This document shows, one piece after another, positions 7,082-14,029 of a DNA stretch of 17,946 bases (position 1 is the stretch's first letter; each line of letters opens with the position of its first letter). The position numbers were made by a program, and so were the translations under genes. The notes beneath the pieces were generated by a model. It had not been told where the DNA came from and made no database searches. It worked only from the letters and a program-made list of their open reading frames with translations. Origin of the DNA: Tepidiphilus sp. (GTDB lineage: Bacteria; Pseudomonadota; Gammaproteobacteria; Burkholderiales; Rhodocyclaceae); assembly GCA_028684345.1 (NCBI GenBank), contig JAQUGB010000016.1, positions 1 through 17,946 of the forward strand. The letters are read 5' to 3'.

Positions 7082-7087
7082 TACGAT
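7082..7087 (+). promoter_or_regulatory. Candidate -10 box of the copper receptor gene
   Basis: TACGAT at 7082-7087 predicts a start near 7094 and a leader of about 59 bases. No good -35 lies at 17 bases, as expected for a promoter that needs an activator bound at the box centred on 7051.5. Confidence 0.35.
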
Positions 7088-7152
7088 GGCGCCGCCCGTC
7101 GCTGCTTTGCCGGCGACCCCGTTTGTTGCTGCATCGAAAGGAGCCTCGTTTC

Positions 7153-9459
7153 ATGACCGCCTCTCCCGTCTCTTCGTATCCGCCGCGGCGCAGACCCCTG
7201 TCGCTCGCCCTGGCGCTCGTCTTCGCCGGTCTGCCTTCGGCCTGGGCCCAGAGTGAGGCGACGTCGCCGGAAAGCAAGGTGCTCGCGCCGGTGATCGTCT
7301 CCGACACCCGGGAACAGGCCGCCCCGCCGACGACGACGCTCGGCCCGCAGGAGCTCGCCCCGCTGCGCGCCGCCACCGCCGACACGGCGAGCCTGTTGCG
7401 CAAGGTGCCGGGCGTGACGCTCTATGGCGCAGGGGGCGCTTCCAGCCTGCCGGCGATCCGTGGGCTGGCCGACGAGCGGCTGCGGCTGCAGGTCGATGGC
7501 ATGGACCTGCTCTCGGCCTGCCCCAACCACATGAACCCGGCCTTCTCCTATCTCGCTCCGAGCCAAGTCGAGACCATCCAGGTGTGGACCGGGGTCACGC
7601 CGGTGAGCGTGGGGGGCGACGCGATCGGCGGGGCGATCGTCGTCGAGACGCCCAAACCGCGCTTTGCCGCGCCTGGCCAGGGCACGCTCGTCACCGGCGA
7701 GGCTGGTACCTATTACCGCAGCAACGGCGATGGTTTCGGGGTCCATGGCGCGGCCACCATTGCCGGCGAGCAGGTGAGCGTGCGCTATCTCGGGGCCTAT
7801 GCCAAAGCCAACAATTACTCTGCGGGCGGCAATTTCAAGAACTTCACTGCCACCGGTCGCCTCGGTCACACGCTCGCGCGCGACGAAGTCGGCTCCACCA
7901 GCTATGAGCTGAGCAATCACCTCGTGGGTTTCGCGCTGAAGAGCGGCGCGCACCTCGTCGATGCCTCGGTCGCCATCCAGAACGTCGCCGATCAGCTCTA
8001 TCCCAACCAACGCATGGACATGCTCGACAACGATTCCAAGCTCTTCAACCTGCGTTATCTCGGGCAGTTCGGCTGGGGCTCGCTCGATGGTCGGGTCTAT
8101 CACCAGAGCGTGGATCATTTCATGGATTTCGGCAAGGACAAGCGCTATTGGTACAGCCAGCGCTCCATGATTCCGAACAATGAGACCGATGGACGACCGT
8201 GTTCGCCGATCGATGGCACCTGCGCCGCTGGCATGCCGATGAATACCGAGAGCAGGACCACCGGGGCGAAACTCACCGCCAACATCGCCCTGGGCGAGCG
8301 CGACGTGCTGCGGGTGGGAGGCGAGTACCAGCACTACACGCTGGATGACTGGTGGCCGCCTTCCGGCGGCGGCATGTGGCCCGGCACCTTCTGGAACATC
8401 AAGAACGGCGAGCGCGACCGCGCCGGCCTCTTCGGCGAGTGGGAGACGAAACTCAACGACCGCTGGATGGCGCTCGCCGGTGTGCGCTACGAACACGTCA
8501 CCACCGACGCCGATCCCGTGCATGGCTACGGCAACATGATGGGCAACCAGATGCGCGATGCGGCCGCTTTCAACGCGCGCGACCGCAAGCGCACCGACGA
8601 CAACCTCGACTTCACCGCCCTCACGCGCTATACCCTGGACGAGACGCGCGAATTCGAGCTCGGCTTCGCGCGCAAGGTCCGCTCGCCCAGCCTCTACGAG
8701 CGCTATCCGTGGTCGACCTGGGCGATGGCGGCGGTGATGAACAACTTCGTCGGCGACGGCAACGGTTACGTCGGCAATCCCGACCTCGAACCGGAGAAAG
8801 CCTACACTCTCTCGGGCACGATCGACTGGCACTCTGCCGACCGTCAGTGGGGACTGCGCTTCAGCCCGTATCTGAGCTACGTCGACGACTACATCGACGC
8901 CGTGCAGTGGGACGCGACCAAGAACGCCCCGGCGACCTCGCTTGCCCGCAACCAGTTCGTCGTGCTGCGCTACGAGAACCAGTCGGCGCGCCTCTACGGG
9001 TTCGATCTCTCGGGCAAGATGCCACTCGCGCGCACCGGCTTGGGTGCCTTCGGCTTCGAGGGGGTGCTGAGCTACACCAACGGCGAGAACCGCGACACGG
9101 GCGACGACCTCTACAACATCGTGCCCTGGCGCGCCACGCTCACCCTCACGCACCAGCTCGCCGGCTGGAGCAACGCGCTCGACTGGGAACTCGTCTCGAG
9201 CAAGGACGACGTGTCGGACGCGCGCAACGAGATCAAGACGCCGGGCTATGGTCTGGTGCACCTGCGCGCGAGCCATGCCTGGAAAGACGTGCGGGTCGAT
9301 CTGGGCGTGGAGAACCTCTTCGACAAGCTCTATTACCTGCCCACCGGCGGGGCCTACGTCGGTCAGGGGCGTACCATGAGCATCAACGGAGTGCCCTGGG
9401 GCATCGCCGTGCCGGGCATGGGGCGCTCGATATACGCCGCGATCAACGTCAAGTTCTGA
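7153..9459 (+). CDS. OprC/NosA-like TonB-dependent copper receptor
   Basis: A 768-residue outer-membrane receptor. Residues 1-32 are a signal peptide cleaved after AWA. A TonB-box-like LAPVIVSDT (44-52) and a plug domain (about 53-168, with RGLADERLRLQVDGMDL and GGDAIGGAIVVETP) follow. The rest is a 22-strand-type beta barrel ending in YAAINVKF, with the terminal Phe typical of outer-membrane proteins. Two motifs point to copper: Cys123-x3-Met127 (SACPNHMNP) in the plug and His322-x-Met324 (DHFMDF) in an early barrel loop. OprC of Pseudomonas aeruginosa binds copper through the same CxxxM and HxM pair at nearly the same positions, and NosA is its relative in denitrifiers. A loop with Cys350 and Cys357 may form a disulfide. 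ATG 7153 has AAAGGAG 9 bases upstream; a TTG at 7123 is unlikely. Divergent from the sco operon; the 3' end overlaps ttcA by 11 bases. Confidence 0.88.
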   Translation: MTASPVSSYPPRRRPLSLALALVFAGLPSAWAQSEATSPESKVLAPVIVSDTREQAAPPTTTLGPQELAPLRAATADTASLLRKVPGVTLYGAGGASSLPAIRGLADERLRLQVDGMDLLSACPNHMNPAFSYLAPSQVETIQVWTGVTPVSVGGDAIGGAIVVETPKPRFAAPGQGTLVTGEAGTYYRSNGDGFGVHGAATIAGEQVSVRYLGAYAKANNYSAGGNFKNFTATGRLGHTLARDEVGSTSYELSNHLVGFALKSGAHLVDASVAIQNVADQLYPNQRMDMLDNDSKLFNLRYLGQFGWGSLDGRVYHQSVDHFMDFGKDKRYWYSQRSMIPNNETDGRPCSPIDGTCAAGMPMNTESRTTGAKLTANIALGERDVLRVGGEYQHYTLDDWWPPSGGGMWPGTFWNIKNGERDRAGLFGEWETKLNDRWMALAGVRYEHVTTDADPVHGYGNMMGNQMRDAAAFNARDRKRTDDNLDFTALTRYTLDETREFELGFARKVRSPSLYERYPWSTWAMAAVMNNFVGDGNGYVGNPDLEPEKAYTLSGTIDWHSADRQWGLRFSPYLSYVDDYIDAVQWDATKNAPATSLARNQFVVLRYENQSARLYGFDLSGKMPLARTGLGAFGFEGVLSYTNGENRDTGDDLYNIVPWRATLTLTHQLAGWSNALDWELVSSKDDVSDARNEIKTPGYGLVHLRASHAWKDVRVDLGVENLFDKLYYLPTGGAYVGQGRTMSINGVPWGIAVPGMGRSIYAAINVKF

Positions 9460-10330
9460 TCGCCGGGGTAGCAAAGAAATGCACGGGCGCGGCGCCGACG
9501 GCTTCGTCGGGCGCCGCTTCCGTGTTTGCGGCTTCCGTGTCGAGCGCGGAGAAATCGAAGAGCGCGCGATCGAGCAGGTGTGAAGGCACCACGTGGCCGA
9601 GCGCGGTGAAGATCGAGGCCACGCGGCGCGGGTCTTCCCGCTCCCAGTCACGCAGCATGGCCTTCACCTGCCGGCGCTGGGCGTTTTCCTGAGTGCCGCA
9701 CAGCGAGCAGGGAATGATGGGGAAATTCATCCCGCGGGCGTAGCGCGCCAGATCCTCTTCCGCACAGTAGGCGAGCGGCCGGATCACCACCAGGTCGCCC
9801 TCGTCGTTGCGCAGTTTGGGCGGCATCGCTTTCAGGCGTCCGGCGAAGAAGAGGTTGAGGAAAAAAGTCTCGAGGATGTCGTCGCGGTGGTGCCCCAACG
9901 CCACCTTGTTCGCCCCCAGCTCGCGCGCCGTGCGGTAGATGAGGCCGCGGCGCAGGCGCGAGCACAGCGAGCAGGTGGTCTTCCCCTCCGGGATCTTCTC
10001 CTTGACGATGGAGTAGGTATCCTCGCGCACGATGCGGTACTCCACCCCCACCGCTTCGAAATGGCGCGGCAGCACGTCTTCGGGAAAACCCGGCTGGCGC
10101 TGGTCGAGGTTCATTGCGATCAGGCGGAAGCGCACCGGCGCGCGCGCCTGGAGCTTTTGCAGCAGCGCGAGCAGTCCGAGCGAATCCTTGCCGCCGGAGA
10201 CGCACACCAGCACCGTGTCGCCTTCGTCGATCATGCCAAAGTCGGCGATCGCCTGGCCCACCTGGCGCAGCAGGCGTTTTTCCAGCTTGAGGAGTTTTTG
10301 CGAGGGCGTGTCGGAATGCTCGGGGATCAT
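9449..10330 (-). CDS. ttcA: tRNA 2-thiocytidine biosynthesis protein TtcA
   Basis: A 293-residue cytoplasmic enzyme that thiolates cytidine 32 of certain tRNAs. It is ATP-dependent and uses an iron-sulfur cluster. The PP-loop SGGKDS (45-50) binds ATP. EGKTTCSLCSRLRRG holds the CxxC pair (Cys120, Cys123), and PIIPCSLCGTQEN supplies further cysteines (208, 211) as in the family. ALGHHRDDILETFFLN is another signature. The frame is open to an ATG at 10405 inside the preceding gene. ATG 10330 is preferred since homology starts soon after it, but no clear ribosome site precedes either, so the start is uncertain. The C-terminal 25-30 residues are Ala/Glu-rich and look variable. The gene lies 56 bases after the glycosylase gene on the same strand, and the two may be cotranscribed. 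It converges on the receptor gene with overlapping stops. Confidence 0.94.
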   Translation of the reverse strand: MIPEHSDTPSQKLLKLEKRLLRQVGQAIADFGMIDEGDTVLVCVSGGKDSLGLLALLQKLQARAPVRFRLIAMNLDQRQPGFPEDVLPRHFEAVGVEYRIVREDTYSIVKEKIPEGKTTCSLCSRLRRGLIYRTARELGANKVALGHHRDDILETFFLNLFFAGRLKAMPPKLRNDEGDLVVIRPLAYCAEEDLARYARGMNFPIIPCSLCGTQENAQRRQVKAMLRDWEREDPRRVASIFTALGHVVPSHLLDRALFDFSALDTEAANTEAAPDEAVGAAPVHFFATPAIRT

Positions 10331-10386
10331 CGGCAAGAGGGAGGAAACGATGGGGCTTGCGAGGATAGCACGAGCCGGCGCCCGGC

Positions 10387-10815
10387 TCAGCGCACGACTT
10401 CCCATTCGGTCACCGGGCCGGGCACCACGCGCATCAGCGGATGCGGCAACGGCGCAGTGCCGTGGAGCCGGGCCGCGCGCTCCAGGTCGCGCTGTTCGAG
10501 TTTGCGCAATAGATGGGCGAACTCATGAGCGAGCTGCCCCTCGCTGATCTCGATCGGGGCGACGTCTTCGCGGCGCGGCAGCTTCGTGCGATCGAAACGG
10601 TAGCCGCGGCGCTCGGCTTCGTCCACCACCGCGTGCAGGTAGGCCGCGATCGCCGCGAGCGGCATGGGATGGGTTCGAAAGCGCACGAGCTGCGGATGGT
10701 GGCGATAGCCGCGCGTGGCGCCGGTGAGCACCGCCTGCGCGAGCAGCCCTTCGCGCCACAGGGCGACGAGCCCTTTGACGTCGAGTAGCGATGGGTGTAG
10801 GGACCACAGGCGCAT
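10387..10815 (-). CDS. Pyrimidine-dimer DNA glycosylase-like protein
   Basis: A 142-residue protein beginning MRLWSLHPSLLDVKGLVALW, the N-terminus of the small bacterial Pyr_excise family (pyrimidine-dimer DNA glycosylase / endonuclease V type). ATRGYRHHPQLVRF is the second conserved block, and the C-terminus HPLMRVVPGPVTEWE is also typical. The family relates to T4 endonuclease V, which cuts the glycosylic bond at UV-made cyclobutane dimers; activity here is inferred from the family. The frame is open to 10923, but residue conservation begins at the ATG at 10815. There is no ribosome site: TATAAT lies only 6 bases upstream, so the message may start at the ATG. The function is less certain than the family. 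Confidence 0.8.
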   Translation of the reverse strand: MRLWSLHPSLLDVKGLVALWREGLLAQAVLTGATRGYRHHPQLVRFRTHPMPLAAIAAYLHAVVDEAERRGYRFDRTKLPRREDVAPIEISEGQLAHEFAHLLRKLEQRDLERAARLHGTAPLPHPLMRVVPGPVTEWEVVR

Positions 10816-10821
10816 GCTCGG

Positions 10822-10827
10822 ATTATA
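10822..10827 (-). promoter_or_regulatory. Consensus -10 box immediately before the glycosylase ATG
   Basis: A perfect TATAAT on the minus strand with 6 bases between it and the ATG at 10815. The expected transcription start falls on the A of the ATG, which would make a leaderless mRNA. No convincing -35 is seen 16-18 bases upstream. Confidence 0.4.
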
Positions 10828-10869
10828 TCCGGGGCAACGCGAATGATCTACGGCGCAGCGGCGTTTGCC

Positions 10870-10918
10870 GGTGCCTGGATGCTCTTCCCTTTTCTCGATG
10901 TGGACCCTGCCAGGCACC
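10870..10918. repeat. 9-bp inverted repeat after the slipin gene
   Basis: GGTGCCTGG (10870-10878) and CCAGGCACC (10910-10918) are perfect complements around a 31-base loop, 15 bases past the slipin stop. No T tract follows on the minus strand. It could stabilise the 3' end of the slipin message or bind a protein. Confidence 0.4.
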
Positions 10919-10932
10919 CCCACGCGATGCGC

Positions 10933-11724
10933 CTATCGACGAGCCGGACTTTCAGACGATTCCGGCTGGGTGATCTTGTGCCCCATGAGGTTCATGAGTT
11001 CGATCGGTACCGGGAAAACCACGGTCGAGGTCCGGTCGCCGGCGATCTGCGTGAGGGTCTGCAAGTAGCGCAACTGCATCGCCATGGGCTGTTTGGCCAG
11101 CATTTCGGCGGCGGCCAACAAGGTCTCGGCGGCCTGTTTTTCCCCTTCGGCGTGGATGATCTTGGCGCGCCGTTCGCGCTCGGCTTCCGCTTGGCGGGCG
11201 ATGGCGCGGATCATGCTCTCGTTGAGGTCGATGTGCTTGATTTCGACGTTGGTCACCTTGATTCCCCAGGCGTCGGTCTGGGCATCGAGGATTTGCTGGA
11301 TGTCGAGGTTGAGCTTTTCCCGCTCCGCCAGCATTTCATCGAGCTCGTGCTTGCCTAATACGGCACGCAAGGTCGTTTGCGCGAGCTGACTCGTGGCGTC
11401 GAAGTAGTTTTCTACCTGGATGATGGCGCGTTCCGGATTGATGACGCGGAAGTAGAGCACCGCATTGACCTTGACCGAGACGTTGTCGCGCGAGATCACG
11501 TCCTGGCTGGGGACGTCCATCGTCACGACGCGCAGGTCTACACGGACCATTTGCTGGATGCCTGGGATGACGATGATGAGGCCCGGGCCTTTGACTTTCC
11601 AGAATCGGCCGAGCATGAAAATCACGCCGCGCTCGTACTCGCGCAGGATGCGCAGCGAACCGCCGAGCAGTGCTAGGAACAAAACGACGAGGCTGCTAAA
11701 GATGAAATCGAGATTTGGGATCAT
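10933..11724 (-). CDS. Slipin / stomatin-like SPFH membrane protein
   Basis: A 263-residue protein of the stomatin/prohibitin (SPFH) superfamily, slipin type. One N-terminal membrane segment (about 8-26) is followed by the SPFH domain (about 30-200) with REYERGVIFMLGRF, GPGLIIVIPGIQ and VDLRVVTMDVPSQDVISRDN, then a charged helical stretch (EAERERRAKIIHAEGEKQAAE) typical of oligomerising stomatins. Such proteins form large membrane rings and are usually encoded next to an NfeD protease that cleaves them or works with them, as here. ATG 11724 has AGGAG 6 bases upstream, so the longer frame to 11790 is rejected. The gene lies 101 bases after the NfeD gene. Its exact cellular role is not known from the sequence. 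Confidence 0.93.
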   Translation of the reverse strand: MIPNLDFIFSSLVVLFLALLGGSLRILREYERGVIFMLGRFWKVKGPGLIIVIPGIQQMVRVDLRVVTMDVPSQDVISRDNVSVKVNAVLYFRVINPERAIIQVENYFDATSQLAQTTLRAVLGKHELDEMLAEREKLNLDIQQILDAQTDAWGIKVTNVEIKHIDLNESMIRAIARQAEAERERRAKIIHAEGEKQAAETLLAAAEMLAKQPMAMQLRYLQTLTQIAGDRTSTVVFPVPIELMNLMGHKITQPESSESPARR

Positions 11725-11825
11725 GTCGCGCTCCTGGATGTCGTCGGGGGGATTCGTGAGGAAAATGACAGGCATATCGCGGGATGCCAAGCCTGCCGCT
11801 CGTGGCGTTTTGGAGGCCGTTGGCG

Positions 11826-13238
11826 CTATGCGGGTTCTACTTCGAGCACGAGGCCGTTCACGCGGGTTACCCTGACGCGTCGTCCGGGTTGCAGGGCGAC
11901 CGGACTCTCGACGCGCCAGAGTTCCCCGTGCAAGCGCGCATACGTACCGTCTTGCCCCGTGCTGATTACCACCCCTTCGGCCCCGACGAGCTCCTCGGGG
12001 CCGCTTTTCACCCGTTGCTTACGCACGCGCACGGCGAAATAGCCGATCGCGATCAGGATCGAGGCGCTGAACAGGGCCAGTGCGACGAGAAAGGCGATCG
12101 GGATGTCGAAGCCCGGAACGCCGCTATCCATTAGGAACAGACCGCCGACGATGAACGCGATCATCCCGCCGATGCCAAACGCGCCGAAACTGGGGACGAA
12201 GGCTTCTGCGATCATCAGGATGGTGCCCAGCGCAATGAGCGCGACCCCAGCCCAATTCACCGGCAAGAGATGAAAAGCATAGAGCGCGATCAGGATGCAG
12301 ATCAGTCCCGCCACGCCGGGAACGGCGAAACCAGGGCTGGTCAGCTCGAAAAAGAGGCCGTAGATGCCGATCATCATGAGGACCAGCGCGACCTGAGGAT
12401 TGGAGATGAGTGACAGAATCTGATTCTTCCAGTCTGGGGTGATGCGTTCGATCTGGGCTTGGGCGGTGGCGAGCGTGACGATGTTGCCGGAATCGAGCCG
12501 AATCTCCCGGCCATGGATTTGAGCGAGCAGTTCGGGGAGGTCGACGGCGATGAGGTCGATCACTCCTGCTTCCAAGGCTTCGTTGGCCGAGAGGCTCGCT
12601 GCTTCGCGCACCGCCCGCTCGGCGAAATCCGCGTTGCGTCCGCGCAACTGCGCTAGGCTGCGTAGGTAGGCCGCGGCGTCGCTCGTTGCTTTCTCCATCA
12701 AGACGTTGGCGCGCGCAGGCGCTTTGTTTCCTCTGGGGTTTTGCGCCGTTCCTTCCTCGTCGTCTGCGGGAGAGCCAGGCGCTTTCGCTCTGTCGCTCGA
12801 GCCTGGTTCGATGGGATCGGAGGCCGCGGGAGGTGCGTCGATCGCCACCGGTGAGGCAGCGCCCAAATTGGTTGCCGGAGCCATGGCGGCGATGTGGCTG
12901 GCATAGAGGATGAAGGTGCCCGCGCTCGCCGCTCGCGCGCCCTCGGGACTGACATAGGTCGCGACCGGGATCGGAGAGGCGAGGATTTGCTTGATGATCG
13001 CGCGCATGGAGGTGTCCAGCCCTCCGGGCGTGTCCATTTCGATCACGATCAACCCCGCCTGGCGTTCGACAGCGAGCGCGAATCCCCGGGTGATGAAATC
13101 GGCCGTTGCCGGGCCGATGGGGCCATCGATGCGCAGGCTCACGACGGTGGCCGTCGTTGGCGAGTGCGCCAACGACAGGCCGAGCAAGATCACCCCTGAG
13201 AAGAAGAGGATCGCCGTTGAGAGCAGCCGTCTGACCAT
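11826..13238 (-). CDS. NfeD-family membrane-bound serine protease (ClpP class)
   Basis: A 470-residue NfeD1b-type protein. Residues 1-25 form a signal peptide or anchor. The ClpP-like periplasmic protease domain (about 30-235) has DTPGGLDTSMRAI (69-81) and the nucleophile Ser105 in GARAASAG. Lys183 in MEKATSDAAAYLRSLA is the likely general base of the Ser-Lys dyad. A low-complexity, acidic and Pro/Ala-rich insert (about 134-180) is usual for this group. Four to five membrane segments follow (about 275-395), then a C-terminal OB-fold (about 405-470). In the family the protease cuts the C-terminus of the partner stomatin, encoded directly downstream here. The ATG at 13238 begins the signal sequence but has only a weak upstream GGCGG. 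A candidate promoter lies just before it. Confidence 0.93.
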   Translation of the reverse strand: MVRRLLSTAILFFSGVILLGLSLAHSPTTATVVSLRIDGPIGPATADFITRGFALAVERQAGLIVIEMDTPGGLDTSMRAIIKQILASPIPVATYVSPEGARAASAGTFILYASHIAAMAPATNLGAASPVAIDAPPAASDPIEPGSSDRAKAPGSPADDEEGTAQNPRGNKAPARANVLMEKATSDAAAYLRSLAQLRGRNADFAERAVREAASLSANEALEAGVIDLIAVDLPELLAQIHGREIRLDSGNIVTLATAQAQIERITPDWKNQILSLISNPQVALVLMMIGIYGLFFELTSPGFAVPGVAGLICILIALYAFHLLPVNWAGVALIALGTILMIAEAFVPSFGAFGIGGMIAFIVGGLFLMDSGVPGFDIPIAFLVALALFSASILIAIGYFAVRVRKQRVKSGPEELVGAEGVVISTGQDGTYARLHGELWRVESPVALQPGRRVRVTRVNGLVLEVEPA

Positions 13239-13252
13239 GAGTGCCGCCGTCG

Positions 13253-13300
13253 AAAGCCCGAAACTTTGTCATCATAGTGCAGGCGCGCGGGCTTTGCCAG
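13253..13300 (-). promoter_or_regulatory. Candidate nfeD promoter enclosed by an inverted repeat
   Basis: On the minus strand, CTGGCA (13295-13300) and TATGAT (13271-13276) are 18 bases apart, and the predicted start near 13264 leaves a 26-base leader. An 8-bp inverted repeat, AAAGCCCG (13253-13260) and CGGGCTTT (13288-13295), brackets the -10 and the start. It may be an operator, or the left arm may simply form a leader stem. The 104-base gap shows no tRNA and no clear terminator for the upstream regulator gene. Confidence 0.35.
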
Positions 13301-13342
13301 CAACCATGCTCGTGTTGCGCCGAACTTCTGGTGCGGAGGTCG

Positions 13343-13720
13343 TCAGCTGCGAAGTTGCGTCAACAGCGATTCGAGATCGGCGCGCACTTCTTGCACACGA
13401 GCGCGCAATCGGTCGTATTCGTTTTTTACCGCGGATTCCAGGAGGCGTTCTTCACCGAGGCGCTGGCGCGCTCCGGCGATGGTGTAGCCCTCGTCGTAGA
13501 GCAAGTGCCGGATACGCCGTACGAGCAGGACTTCGTGGTGTTGGTAGTAGCGTCGGTTGCCGGCGCGCTTGCTAGGTCGAAGTTGGGTAAATTCCTGCTC
13601 CCAGTAGCGCAGCACGTGGGGCTTGACGTCGCACAGCTGCGCCACTTCGCCGATCGTGAAGTAGCGCTTCGAGGGAATCGGCGGCAACGAGGTGCTGCCT
13701 TCAGCGGACTTCTTCTCCAT
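13343..13720 (-). CDS. MerR-family transcriptional regulator downstream of ihfA
   Basis: A 125-residue protein with an N-terminal MerR winged helix-turn-helix. YFTIGEVAQLCDVKPHVLRYWE is the DNA-binding helix pair and RAGNRRYY the wing. The rest is a helical segment ending in a coiled-coil-like stretch (about 90-122) for dimerisation. There is no effector domain and there are no metal-binding cysteines; the single Cys30 lies in the helix-turn-helix. A MerR-like gene in this place after ihfA is a conserved arrangement in beta- and gammaproteobacteria, and its ligand is unknown. The ATG at 13720 lies within the end of ihfA (20-base overlap), so translation is probably coupled. The product is well assigned to the family but its targets cannot be told. 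Confidence 0.9.
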   Translation of the reverse strand: MEKKSAEGSTSLPPIPSKRYFTIGEVAQLCDVKPHVLRYWEQEFTQLRPSKRAGNRRYYQHHEVLLVRRIRHLLYDEGYTIAGARQRLGEERLLESAVKNEYDRLRARVQEVRADLESLLTQLRS

Positions 13721-14012
13721 GCGTGAGTTGCTCCACGGCGTGTTTGAGCTTTTGGCTGGCGTGGAAAGTTACCACCCGTCGCGGCGGAATGGGAACTTCT
13801 TCGCCGGTCTTGGGGTTGCGTCCGGGGCGCTGCGGTTTGTCGCGCAGCTCGAAGTTTCCGAATCCCGAGAGTTTAACCGTTTCGCCGCGTTCCAGCGCGG
13901 CTTCGATTTCGACGAAGAAGGCATCGACGAGCTCTTTTGCTTCCCGCTTGGAAAAACCGATGCGCTCGAAGAGGATGTCGGCAAGTTCAGCTTTGGTGAG
14001 TTGGGCGGTCAT
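13701..14012 (-). CDS. ihfA: Integration host factor subunit alpha
   Basis: A 103-residue member of the HU/IHF family. GFSKREAKELVDAFF, VKLSGFGNFELRDK and RPGRNPKTGEEVPIPPRRVVTF are the family blocks, the last being the DNA-bending beta arm with its proline. IHF alpha pairs with IhfB and sharply bends DNA at specific sites in promoters, replication origins and recombination sites. The alpha rather than beta subunit is indicated by the context, directly after pheT. ATG 14012 is preferred: AAGGA lies 6 bases upstream, and the length fits. An in-frame ATG at 14033 overlaps the pheT stop as ATGA and would add 7 residues. The gene is part of the rplT-pheST-ihfA cluster and overlaps the following regulator gene. 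Confidence 0.96.
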   Translation of the reverse strand: MTAQLTKAELADILFERIGFSKREAKELVDAFFVEIEAALERGETVKLSGFGNFELRDKPQRPGRNPKTGEEVPIPPRRVVTFHASQKLKHAVEQLTHGEEVR

Positions 14013-14029
14013 CTTTTTTCCTTGCGTCG

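Noticed and set aside
7081..9651. 856-codon open frame antisense to the copper receptor gene
   Set aside because: It mirrors the codon pattern of a clear TonB receptor in GC-rich DNA, has no recognisable domain and no ribosome site, and runs into ttcA.
13239..13342. Possible tRNA gene after the ihfA-merR pair
   Set aside because: A tRNA-Pro occurs there in some proteobacteria, but no cloverleaf, T-loop GTTCRA or acceptor pairing is seen on either strand.
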